This document shows, one piece after another, positions 54,872-64,000 of a DNA stretch of 64,000 nt. The position numbers and the translations under genes are program-made. The notes under the pieces are model-generated. The model did not search any database. It saw only the letters and a list, made by a program, of their open reading frames with translations, and was not told the origin of the DNA. How positions within the stretch are numbered: position 1 is the stretch's first letter; every line of letters starts with the position of its first letter. The stretch comes from Blumeriella jaapii (Eukaryota > Ascomycota > Leotiomycetes > Helotiales > Drepanopezizaceae): NCBI GenBank assembly GCA_009599575.1, contig VWND01000036.1, forward strand, positions 27,676-91,675, given 5' to 3'.

Positions 54872-55113
54872 AGCTAATTTATAGTAATAAAGGCTTTACT
54901 AAATTTTTTTCCTCTTTTATATTAATAAAATTATTAATAATTTAATATTAATTATATTAGATAAAGGGGAGTAATATTTTGTTTTTTGTTTTTTTTACTA
55001 AAAAAAAAAATGCAATACTAAAAATATATTAAAAAATATAATTTATAAGGATATATTTATAGTTATTGAGGAATCTTAAATAATATCCATATTATTTAAT
55101 CCTAAATATTAAA

Positions 55114-55199
55114 AGAGAATTGACTGAGTGGTTTAAAGTGATAAGCTTGAAACTTATTTGATTTAATAGATCACATCCGTTCAAATCGGATATTCTCTG
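55114..55199 (+). tRNA. trnS: tRNA-Ser (TGA)
   Basis: Acceptor AGAGAAT/ATTCTCT, anticodon arm ATAAG-CTTGAAA-CTTAT, long variable arm. Confidence 0.92.
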
Positions 55200-55224
55200 A
55201 TCTTTATTTTAGTGTTAAATAAAG

Positions 55225-55297
55225 CGGATTAGAGCCAGGTTGGTTAGGCGCCTCATTTGGGTTGAGGATCTGTTATGTTCGAATCATAATAATCCGA
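55225..55297 (+). tRNA. trnP: tRNA-Pro (TGG)
   Basis: Acceptor CGGATTA/TAATCCG, anticodon arm CCTCA-TTTGGGT-TGAGG. Last tRNA of the cluster before rnl. Confidence 0.92.
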
Positions 55298-55369
55298 AAA
55301 AATTATAATAGACCCTATACTGCAATAGTAATAGTGGTGATTTACCTGTAAGTCTATATTAGTAAGTAA

Positions 55370-58300
55370 GTAATTACCAATAACTAATGAATAATATGCA
55401 TGTATGATATCTATGCGACGTTTCTATGCATATATGCATAGAAAAGTATATAAAGAGACTATTAGGGATACCTGGCTATATATTAAAGAGAGTAAATATT
55501 AAGTTGTGCTGTGAATTAATTTAAATTAATTGAGGTGTGTTTCGGACTATAACGGATTGAAACCGGGTAATAACGTAAGTTAGGTTATTATTTTACCTTT
55601 TTGGCACATAAACTCTTTGGAGAAATCCCATGAATAAACGAAGTGAATTGAAATATCTTAGTAACTTCAGGAAAAGAAATCAAACGAGATTCTATGATTA
55701 GTGTGAATGAAAGTAGATTAGCCTAGATATATTAAATAAAAAGCTAAATAAAATACATCAGAAAAAGTAAAACGGGCAAAACCTGTTTGAATATAAAGGG
55801 GAACCTTCCTCTAAGGCTAAATATAATATATAAGCGAGAGCGCATAGTACTGTGAAGGAAAGGTTTGAATTAGTGGTCTTATAAGCAGCTCGAGTAAAAT
55901 TTAAATAATAAAGTCAGAGCGTACCTTTTGCATAATGGGTCAGTGAGTTAATATTAGATGCGAGCAGTAATGCCCAGATAAACCAATTATGAAATAATGA
56001 AATAGTATCTAAAATTAGACCCGAAGCCTGGTGATCTTACTACAGTCAGGGTTATAAAAGCCCGAACGGTATATCGTTGTAAAGATATCCGAAGAACTGT
56101 GGTAAGTAAGTGAAAGACAATACTGACTAGGATAGCTGGTTTTCTGCGAAACCTATATAAGTAGGTAATTCAAGGTACATCATAGCAGGTACAGAACTGT
56201 GATCTCAGGCAACTTCTATCTTATTATAGACCTTTTTTTTCCATTAAGCTATAATATATAAGGTAATTTTGCATATATCGGGCAATCGTGAAGATTTTAT
56301 CGGTGAGTATTCGCACTCGGAAGGGCAATGGTGAATATTGAATAATCGGACATAGTACGATAAGGTTGTATGTCTAAAGGGAAACAGCCCAGAACAAGAG
56401 TTAAGGTTCCAAAATTATTGTTAAGTGAAATTAAGGAAGTTTCTATATAATACGACTAGGAAATAGGCTTAGAAGCGGTCCATTTTTTGAAGATCTCGTA
56501 ACAGAGCACTGGTTTAGTATATAGTCCGTTACCCTCAGATTATATATATTGATAGTGGCACCGAAAATTTAACGGATCTAAATAATATACCGACACCTTG
56601 TCCATATTTATTAATAATTAATTATTATATTTAATGGGGTAGCAGAACGTTGGGTAAATCTGGGACTTATTCTTTTTAAGAATGGATAAAAGATAACTCA
56701 AGTGAGAATGCTGACATGAGTAACGAAAAAGGGGAAACCCTCGCCTAAAGCTTATGGTTTTTGTAAAGTCACGGCCTCTAAGTTTACCTACCTAAGGGAT
56801 TAAACGATGAGTAAATCTAAGTTGGAGAGTAACAACCTACTTATAGTGAAGCAGGTTCAAAAAAACCTCTCGGCTGTCATGATGTAATAAACTCAAGCAG
56901 ATGAATGACATGATAGTAAAAAAAGTCAAGGTAACCATAATAGCAATAAACTAAGTAAGATGAGCAATGTTATGAACCTTTGAAAAAACAATAAAAAAAA
57001 AACACACCGTACCTAAATACTACCTCAAGTAAGCTAGTAGAGAATACGAAGGCGTTTGAGTGAACAATCATTAAGGAACTCGGCAAACTAACTACCGTAA
57101 CTTCGGGATAAGGAGAGCCATTCCTCCTAATTAATATTAGGTAAAGAATAGGAAGCATGGAATAGTGTTGTGCGACTGTTTAATTAAAAAACAAAGCACT
57201 CTGCAGTAAGATGATAAATCAAAGTATTGAGTGTGATTTCTGCCCGATGTCGGCTGGTTAACGGATTTGCTAAGTTGACTAATATAAGCTTGGCTTTGAA
57301 GGAAACCCCGATCAATGGCGGCCTTACCGATAAGGGTCCTAAGGTAGCGGAATACCCTGGCCGTTAAATGCGGTCTTGCATGAATGATTTAACGATGCAA
57401 CAGCTGTCTCAATGATTGGCTCAGTGAAATTGGAATAACTGTGCAGATACAGTTTACCTCTAGTTAGACGAGAAGACCCTATGCAGCTTTACTGTTGCTA
57501 GTTATTGAATATGATACTGCTAATTTTAGTAATAAGGTAGTGTTAACTCAATTGAAACACCTTTATTTAGTTTATCATATTGGTAGATTTTCTACGTGAA
57601 ACTCTTAACATACTCTTGCTTAGGCAAGATGGTTGAGACAATCATTTACCTTCGACACTACGTAGCGAAGGAACAATTGCTAGGAGGCAGGCAGTTTATG
57701 CGGGGCACAGATCCCATAAAAAGTACCTGGGTGTATCCAAAGTTAATTTTGTAAAATGGTCTTAATTAAGACCATCAAATACCTTTTTTTATGTATATTT
57801 TTTTTTTTTTTTAGTATGTTATTTGGTATAGCTTAAGCTATAACTAATCCAGCTATATATCTATTGAGTTAGAGTTAATATTTTTTATACAAGTAAGATT
57901 TTATCTATATTGGACATAGTTGTAATTAAAACATTGCTATTCAGGATGCAATACAATGTTTTGTGTTATATTATTTGTCAACTTAATTTATAATAATTAA
58001 GTTATGCTTTTAATCTAAGATATTTAATATCCCCCGATTAAAGCATTGTTTATATAATAATATAATTATGTTTATTACTTGTCAAGTTTAATGGCTTAAT
58101 CTTGCTTTACTGTCTGACTTACACGTCTATCAGTCGCGTAAGCGGGGCATATGATCACAAGATGCAGAAAGGAAAGGTCTTGGATTTTTGAAAAAAAAAG
58201 CTACGCTAGGGATAACAGGCTAATTGCGCCAGGAAGTACAAATTGAGTGCGCAGTTTGGCACCTCGATGTCGGCTTAACTTATCCACATGAATGTAGGAA

Positions 58301-58700
58301 GCATGAAGGGTTCGACTGTTCGTCGATTAATAAGTTACACGAGCTGGGTTAAATACGTCGTGAGACAGTATGGTTTCTATCTTCTAGAGGAAATTAGAAT
58401 AAAATAAGGATATCTCCCTCGTACGAAAGGAGCTGGGTATATTAACCTCTGGTTTACCTGTTGTCTATGTGCCCAATATTAAAACAAAACCTCATAATTT
58501 ACATACATTGAAACCACATCTTAATAAATTAAACATCATAAAAAAAAAAAAATAGGTAGGGGGGTGTTACTTTCGCTTAAGTAAATATATAGCATAGGCA
58601 CGGCAGGAACGCTATGTTAGTTAAAAATAAGTGCTGAATGCATCTAGGCACGAAACTTACTTTAAGATATTCTTAAATATACGTAGTGGAATACTACATT
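55370..58700 (+). rRNA. rnl: Large-subunit ribosomal RNA
   Basis: Recognised by conserved stretches such as CCTTACCGATAAGGGTCCTA / AAGGTAGCGGAATACC, GACGAGAAGACCCTATGCAG, GGGATAACAGGCTAATTGCG, the sarcin/ricin region (TCGTACGAAAGGAGCTGGGT) and TTAAATGCGGTCTTGC. Both ends are approximate. No intron was seen; in particular the site in GCTAGGGATAACAG, where relatives carry an rps3-bearing intron, is uninterrupted. An AT-rich expansion of about 360 nt lies at 57745-58105 between conserved blocks. Confidence 0.93.
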
Positions 58701-59063
58701 TTATAGTAAAAGAAATATTTTTTTTTAATAGAGTTGAGTTGAGACAATAAACCATAATAAATATTATGGAAAGACCATTGTGTAAGAACTTAATAAGTAA
58801 AACCTTGAGTTCTTTTTTCCGAGCGTTTTTTTTTTTTTTGGACTCCTTTATAAAGAAGCAAAATATATATTATTTTATTTGGCAATAAGGCAAAATTTTT
58901 TTTAAATGATAACTTTATTGCTACCTATAGGCTTTAGCTGAAAGAATTTAAATGTTTTTAGGCATAAAGTACTAATTTTATATTAAACTAATATAAATAG
59001 ATATCACAATCACACAATTTTTAATTGTGTAAACACAATATATATGCAATTACCTTAATTTAA

Positions 59064-59134
59064 GTCTGATTAGCATAAAAGTAATGTAGCTGTTTTGTAA
59101 CCAGCTGAAGCAAGTGCGATACTTGCATTGGACT
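59064..59134 (+). tRNA. trnT: tRNA-Thr (TGT)
   Basis: Acceptor GTCTGAT/ATTGGAC, loop TTTGTAA; one mismatch closes the anticodon stem. Confidence 0.85.
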
Positions 59135-59148
59135 TCTATATATATAAA

Positions 59149-59227
59149 GGCCTTATAGTCAAGTGGTTAAGACATAATATTTTCGTTATTACATTCGGCG
59201 GTTCGATCCCGATCCCGCCTGAGGCTA
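59149..59227 (+). tRNA. trnE: tRNA-Glu (TTC), T-arm with 6-nt duplication
   Basis: Acceptor GGCCTTA/TGAGGCT, anticodon arm TAATA-TTTTCGT-TATTA. The T-arm reads GGCGGTTCGATCCCGATCCCGCC; removing one copy of GATCCC gives a normal arm. Sequence error or a damaged gene. Confidence 0.8.
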
Positions 59228-59335
59228 TTTTTTTATATATTCGTACCTAAGATAATATAGATTAGTTACGAATTTTTAGTAAGGTTTAATATGTAAGAGT
59301 TTATTAAATAGACTTTTGGAATATTATAAATAAAA

Positions 59336-59406
59336 TGCGGATTGATGTAATAGTAACATAATTGGCTCATGTCCAGTCTATATTGGTGCAAATCCTTTAT
59401 CCGCAC
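59336..59406 (+). tRNA. trnM: tRNA-Met (CAT) 1
   Basis: Acceptor TGCGGAT/ATCCGCA, anticodon arm ATTGG-CTCATGT-CCAGT. Confidence 0.9.
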
Positions 59407-59413
59407 ATCTAAG

Positions 59414-59486
59414 AAGGTTATAGCTTAATTGGTAGAGCAAGCTGCTCATGACAGCTGAGGTGAGTGTTCAATTCACTCTGGCCTTA
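59414..59486 (+). tRNA. trnM: tRNA-Met (CAT) 2
   Basis: Acceptor AAGGTTA/TGGCCTT, anticodon arm AGCTG-CTCATGA-CAGCT. Confidence 0.92.
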
Positions 59487-59508
59487 GTTTAATTTAATAA
59501 AAATATAA

Positions 59509-59593
59509 TGTCCGAGTGCTGGAATTGGTAGACAGGACGAACTTAAGCTTCGTTGATATAATATCGTAGAGGTTCAAGTCCTCTTTTGGATAC
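59509..59593 (+). tRNA. trnL: tRNA-Leu (TAA)
   Basis: Acceptor TGTCCGA/TTGGATA, anticodon arm ACGAA-CTTAAGC-TTCGT, long variable arm. Confidence 0.92.
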
Positions 59594-59708
59594 ATGATTA
59601 ATAATAAATTAACTACATATATAAATATATAGAATATTTAATTTGGGTTTTCAGTTTACGAATTATACTATAAATAATATAGTATTAGTACTTATTATAA
59701 ACAAGAGG

Positions 59709-59780
59709 GGGGACATAGTTTAATTGGTAAAACTGCGATTTTGCATATCGTTATTTCAGGATCGAGTCCTGATGTCTCCA
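59709..59780 (+). tRNA. trnA: tRNA-Ala (TGC)
   Basis: Acceptor GGGGACA/TGTCTCC, anticodon arm GCGAT-TTTGCAT-ATCGT. Confidence 0.92.
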
Positions 59781-59981
59781 GGACAGACAGTAAATAATCT
59801 TATTTTTTTGTCAAAATAATCGCAAATAGCTGTCAACCTATATTTCGCGTACATAGAATCCGCGAAATATAGATCCGCCAAGTGAGTACGGCCGGAATAA
59901 GATAAATTCCTGAAATCTATCTGTGAAGATTACTGAAATCTATCTCTGAAGATTTCAGGTTTATAGGGTTTTTTTCTAGAA

Positions 59982-60017
<36 letters not shown>

Positions 60018-60346
60018 CCGGGTCTATTATCATGCGTATATATATAATCTAAGTTGGTTTTAAATCTCATTACTTTATATAAGTAATATAAACAACCAAT
60101 ATATCTATGAACAGATAAATACCCGGATGAAATTTCATGTATGCAAATAAACCAATTTTTGTCTATTATAATTTATAATTTTTTTTAAAACTCATGAGTT
60201 TTTAATTAATTATTATAAATTATAATATTGTGGTAGTTATATGTATACTTAAGTAGGTCAAATATTGTATTAATTACATAGATAACATATTATTTTATTT
60301 ATATACTCCTTATAGTTTATATATAGGTTAATGTAACCTATATATA
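59781..60346. other. Spacer with hairpins and a long C-run
   Basis: Inverted repeat TATATTTCGCG ... CGCGAAATATA at 59839-59872. Two copies of CTGAAATCTATCT near 59910-59945. A run of 32 C at 59984-60015 is followed by GGCCGGGT. No gene seen. Confidence 0.7.
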
Positions 60347-60420
60347 GCTCGAGAAGCTCAACCTGGTAGAGCGGAATACTGAAGATGTTCAGGTTGTAAG
60401 TTCAAATCTTATCTCGAGCA
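60347..60420 (+). tRNA. trnF: tRNA-Phe (GAA)
   Basis: Acceptor GCTCGAG/CTCGAGC, loop CTGAAGA. Confidence 0.9.
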
Positions 60421-60425
60421 ATTTA

Positions 60426-60507
60426 AAGGTAGTGCTGGAATTGGTAGACAGGAATAGTTTAGACCTATTTGATGAAAATCTTATCCGTTCAAGCCGGATT
60501 TACCTTA
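60426..60507 (+). tRNA. trnL: tRNA-Leu (TAG)
   Basis: Acceptor AAGGTAG/TTACCTT, anticodon arm AATAG-TTTAGAC-CTATT, long variable arm. Confidence 0.92.
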
Positions 60508-60564
60508 GATTATGTTCATTTACAGTTACTTTATTATATATTAAATATTTAATATATGTAAATA

Positions 60565-60637
60565 TATGTTGTGGACTAATCGGTAAGTCATAAATTTTTG
60601 GTATTTATCACTGAGTGTTCGAATCACTCCAACATAA
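60565..60637 (+). tRNA. trnQ: tRNA-Gln (TTG)
   Basis: Acceptor TATGTTG/CAACATA, anticodon arm TAAAT-TTTTGGT-ATTTA, T-arm GAGTG-TTCGAAT-CACTC. Confidence 0.92.
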
Positions 60638-60692
60638 TTTACATTGGAGTTTTCTATGTTCAAAGTAATATATTACTTTATAATATTTAATG

Positions 60693-60765
60693 GTGGATAT
60701 AGTTCAATAGGTAGAACAACTGTATGTGGCACAGTATGTTCCCTGTTCAAATCAGGGTACTCACC
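60693..60765 (+). tRNA. trnH: tRNA-His (GTG)
   Basis: Acceptor GTGGATA/TACTCAC with one mismatch, anticodon arm ACTGT-ATGTGGC-ACAGT, discriminator C as expected for His. Confidence 0.88.
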
Positions 60766-60793
60766 CTATATTATTAGTTTAAATTATAACCAT

Positions 60794-60868
60794 AGCCAGG
60801 GTAGTTTAATTGGTTAGAACATTAATTTCATGCATTAAGAATGAGAATTCAAATTTCTCCTCCGGCTA
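60794..60868 (+). tRNA. trnM: tRNA-Met (CAT) 3
   Basis: Acceptor AGCCAGG/TCCGGCT, anticodon arm TTAAT-TTCATGC-ATTAA. Last gene before the wrap-around. Confidence 0.9.
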
Positions 60869-61407
60869 TCTTTTTTTATCTGCATTACGGTATTACCTCT
60901 TTTAATTATTATAATATGGGGTTTTTCCTTAGCCTTTACACACACAAATAAATACTCGCTAAACCATATATACCCTCATTATTACCTCTCATAATTAATA
61001 TAATATAATATAATATAATATAATATAATATAATATAATATAGTATAAATATATTACACTTTCTATTTATTTGTCTAGATGTATATTGTAAATAAGTAAT
61101 TTTTATATTTTGGTTTGGGTTTTGTGGTGTTTTTTCCTGAAAGCATTACTGTATTATAGTATATACATTTTCACACGATATACTTTATAATATACATAAA
61201 AAGATATTTATCTCAGTATACTATATATATATAATTATTTTATATATAGTATATATAAATGATGATAATAGGAATATATGGACTATGATAGTGAAACGTG
61301 GGGGGGGGGGGGGGTATTAATATAAAATGACTATATCTATTATTATATTAATTATATATAATACTTAAATTATATAAGCTTTTTCTTATTGTATAGTATA
61401 TACAATA
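60869..61407. other. Spacer before nad2 with TATAA array and G-run
   Basis: Array of TAATA units at about 60990-61042, a palindromic AT stretch near 61208-61258 (ATACTATATATATATAATTA ... TATATATAGTATAT), and a run of 15 G at 61300-61314. No gene seen. Could contain replication or transcription signals, but none is recognised. Confidence 0.5.
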
Positions 61408-61864
61408 CAATAAATGTATATAAATAATAATATTTTATATATTGATGGATAAAAAGCCGAAATAGAAGAATGTAGCCTAAATAGCTAAATAAGTTATTGC
61501 TTCTAAGCAAGCAGTTTCTTAAGGTAAACTTATTAAGAAGCTACCCAGAAAATAAAATAAATCTTAAGTTAAACCATAACTTTTGGATGATCAAGGTTAA
61601 AAACATGAATATTATGCTGAATATGTCTCATATTGTGTTGACCAGCTGGATGGTGATCATGTAGAATATTATACACTTTTATATTATGCTCAGTATATTT
61701 ATAAGCTATAAAACGTCTAAACACAATAAATTGCCAAAATGAAAATTTTCTATAGTTAAAATTGCAATAGTTATGGTTTATGTTAGTTATTATATTTATC
61801 TTACTTAAATATAATACATAGAAAATTTGCTTCAAAAAAGGTTATATTATGTTAACCTTTTTTT

Positions 61865-63562
61865 ATGTTAATATCATCAATATTACAATTATTATTATCA
61901 AGCGCTCTTACCTTAAGACGAGATAAGTCTATATTATATAGTAGAGTCTCTATTACAATACTTATTTACTGTGCTTTACTGTCTTATAATAGTTTATATT
62001 TAACTAATTTAGATAGAGGTATTGGTTTGTATGGAGGATTATTCCACGCAACTAGTATAACACAAGTTTTTCATATATTTATTTTTTTAATAAGTGGCTT
62101 AATACTTCAACTTACCGCTTTTCATCCTCGAAGGCTGTGAACACCTGCATTTTCTTCCTTGAGTAGAATGTTTTTTTATAATATATTATATTATAGAAGT
62201 AAAATAGTAAATAAAATGGGGGAACAGTTCAAAGTAATAGAATACCCATTAATTTTATTATTTATAGTAAGTGGTGCAACATTCTTAGTATCTACAAGCG
62301 ATTTAGTATCTATTTTTCTTTCTATAGAGCTGCAAAGCTATGGATTATATCTACTTAGTACATTATACCGAAACTCCGAATTAGCGACTTGAGGTGGTTT
62401 AACTTATTTCCTACTAGGAGGTTTAAGTTCTTGTTTCATTTTATTAGGTACGAGTTTATTATATGCAAATTCTGGAACTACAAATCTTGACGGTATATAT
62501 GTTATAACTAGCTTAAGTGATTTAGCCAATGAAGGTGGTAGTAGTAGTAATATATTATACTGATATAAAAGTCATTATATAAACTTTTCGTTACTTATAC
62601 TAAGCGTAGGTTTCTTATTTAAGGTCAGTGCGGCTCCATTCCATTTCTGATCACCGTCTGTTTACGACGCCATCCCTACAATAGTTACTACATTTGTAGC
62701 TATTGTAGCCAAAATATCCATATTTATATTTTTATTAGAATTAGTGCATTATACTAGCAATTCTTTATTTAATTTCGAATTTACTTGAACTTATAGTTTA
62801 TTAGTTAGTTCCTTACTTTCACTAATTATTGGAACAGTAGTAGGTTTAACACAATTTAGAATTAAAAGGTTGTTTGCATATAGTACTATTTCACACGTGG
62901 GTTTTATACTATTAGCACTAAGTATTAATAGTATAGAATCGATACAAGCCTTTATCTTTTATTTAATGCAATACTCTATTAGTAATTTAAATGCCTTTAT
63001 TATACTTATAAGTATTGGTTATTCACTTTATTATTATATAAATGATAGTGATGAATACAAACAATTAGATGATAAAAATAATTCCCCTGTACAATTAGTA
63101 AGTCAACTTAAAGGTTATTTCGAGATAAATCCCGTATTAGCTTTAAGCTTGACTATCACTATATTTTCTTTTGCAGGTATCCCTCCACTTATAGGTTTCT
63201 TTGCAAAACAGATGGTCTTGAGTGCCGCATTAGATAGTGGTTATATTTTCTTAGCACTACTTGCTATATTAACCAGTGTAATTAGTGGTGTTTATTATTT
63301 AAACATAATAAAACAAATTTTTTTCGATAAACCTGAGCATGTTATGCCAGTAGAAACATCCCAGATGATCTTATATGCAAATATTTTACAAAACCATAAA
63401 TTAATAGAAAAAATAACCTTTAAATCCGATAATATTATATTATCTAGTTATTTGACTATTACTATAAGTGTACTTACATTAATAATACTATTATTTATGT
63501 TAGTACCTAAACACGTTTCAAGCTTAGCAATCATTTTAGCTCTAAATATATTTAATCCATAA
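61865..63562 (+). CDS. nad2: NADH dehydrogenase subunit 2 (intact copy)
   Basis: Complex I antiporter-like membrane subunit. 565 residues in one frame: [20 protein letters not shown] at the start, [20 protein letters not shown] and [20 protein letters not shown] as family hallmarks. It ends ALNIFNP. The stop is followed directly by the nad3 ATG. Length and sequence are normal, so this is the reference reading for the broken left copy. Confidence 0.96.
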
Positions 63563-64000
63563 ATGACAAGCACAACTTTCTTTTTTGTATTCATACCGTT
63601 ATTGGCCGTTATATTATTATCCATTAATTTAATATTTGCCCCACATAATCCTTACCAAGAAAAGGATAGTGCATTTGAATGTGGTTTCCATTCTTTCCTA
63701 GGTCAAAATAGAACACAGTTCAGTATTTCTTTCTTTATATTTGCTTTATTATTCTTACTTTTTGATTTGGAAATTCTTTTAGTTTATCCTTATGTGGTTA
63801 GTGCATATACAAATGGTATTTATGGTTTAACTATAATGTTAATATTTTTTTTAGCACTAACTTTAGGTTTTGCTTTTGAGTTAGGTAAAAATGCTTTAAA
63901 AATTGATAGTAGACAAATGCTTACTTTAAATAATTATAATGTTAGTACAATAAGTCATATGTCCTACATTCCTCCAGTTAGCCCTCCAGTACGAATATTT
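63563..64000 (+). CDS. nad3: nad3, right copy, cut by window end
   Basis: Same sequence as 2168-2605 as far as visible, ending in the first SPPVRIF unit of the extension. Partial only because the window stops. Confidence 0.92.
   Translation, partial: MTSTTFFFVFIPLLAVILLSINLIFAPHNPYQEKDSAFECGFHSFLGQNRTQFSISFFIFALLFLLFDLEILLVYPYVVSAYTNGIYGLTIMLIFFLALTLGFAFELGKNALKIDSRQMLTLNNYNVSTISHMSYIPPVSPPVRIF

Larger units (their letters stand above)
61408..64000. repeat. Right copy of the circular-overlap repeat
   Basis: Repeats 1-~2605. This copy is open in nad2 and should be preferred as the true sequence. The implied unit length is about 61,407 bp. Confidence 0.9.

Noticed and set aside
57745..58105. 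Possible intron in rnl
   Set aside because: No ORF or intron-type boundaries; fits a variable expansion segment.

Overview
This window is almost certainly the mitochondrial genome of a filamentous ascomycete (Pezizomycotina), read with code 4 (TGA = Trp). It is very AT-rich. All recognised genes lie on the + strand. nad2 abuts nad3, nad4L overlaps nad5 by one base, and rnl is flanked by the two tRNA clusters usual in this group. I can read tRNAs for all 20 amino acids, both rRNAs and an RNase P RNA. Positions 61408-64000 repeat positions 1-~2605 with small indels, so the simplest reading is a circular molecule of about 61.4 kb written past its own start. The left copy carries errors (nad2 broken) and the right copy is clean. 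Several single-copy genes (cox2, rps3, nad5, nad4, atp6, nad6) each hold one small indel, mostly at short homopolymers. This looks like an incompletely polished long-read assembly rather than biology.

Layout: nad2-nad3 (0-2.7 kb); cox2 with a GIY-YIG intron (3.6-5.5 kb); free-standing rps3 (7.5-9.1 kb); a broken 5' piece of cox1 with a small group II intron (10.3-11.7 kb); nad4L-nad5, each with one intron (12.9-19.2 kb); fragments of nad6, trnD and cob (19.3-21.3 kb); cob with five introns and a further insertion (21.8-31.9 kb); degenerate ORFs, atp9 and a membrane/coiled-coil ORF (32-36.6 kb); a second copy of the trnN-trnR-nad6 leader driving a decayed ORF (37.2-38.6 kb); nad1, nad4, atp8, atp6, rnpB, rns (39.2-47.7 kb); nad6, cox3 and tRNAs, with cox3 inside a roughly 290-bp inverted repeat (48.5-53.1 kb); a chimeric atp6-derived ORF (53.6-54.7 kb); tRNAs, rnl and tRNAs (54.8-60.9 kb); then the wrap-around copy.

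The core genes encode subunits of complexes I, III, IV and ATP synthase, plus a translation and RNA-processing set. The accessory part is unusual. First, no complete cox1 is present: there is one disrupted 5' fragment and one decayed scrap. Second, 5' pieces of core genes (cob, nad6, atp6, cox1) are duplicated and joined to unrelated ORFs. Several genuine genes (nad5, nad3, cob) also carry long C-terminal extensions. Third, unrecognised ORFs sit inside introns near their 3' ends in cox1, cob and nad5. One has a PD-(D/E)xK-like nuclease signature, and the cob one lies in an 867-bp insertion bounded by a 9-bp direct repeat. Together these suggest gene-fragment capture and possibly an undescribed intron-riding mobile element family. 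The observations are from sequence; the interpretation is inference.
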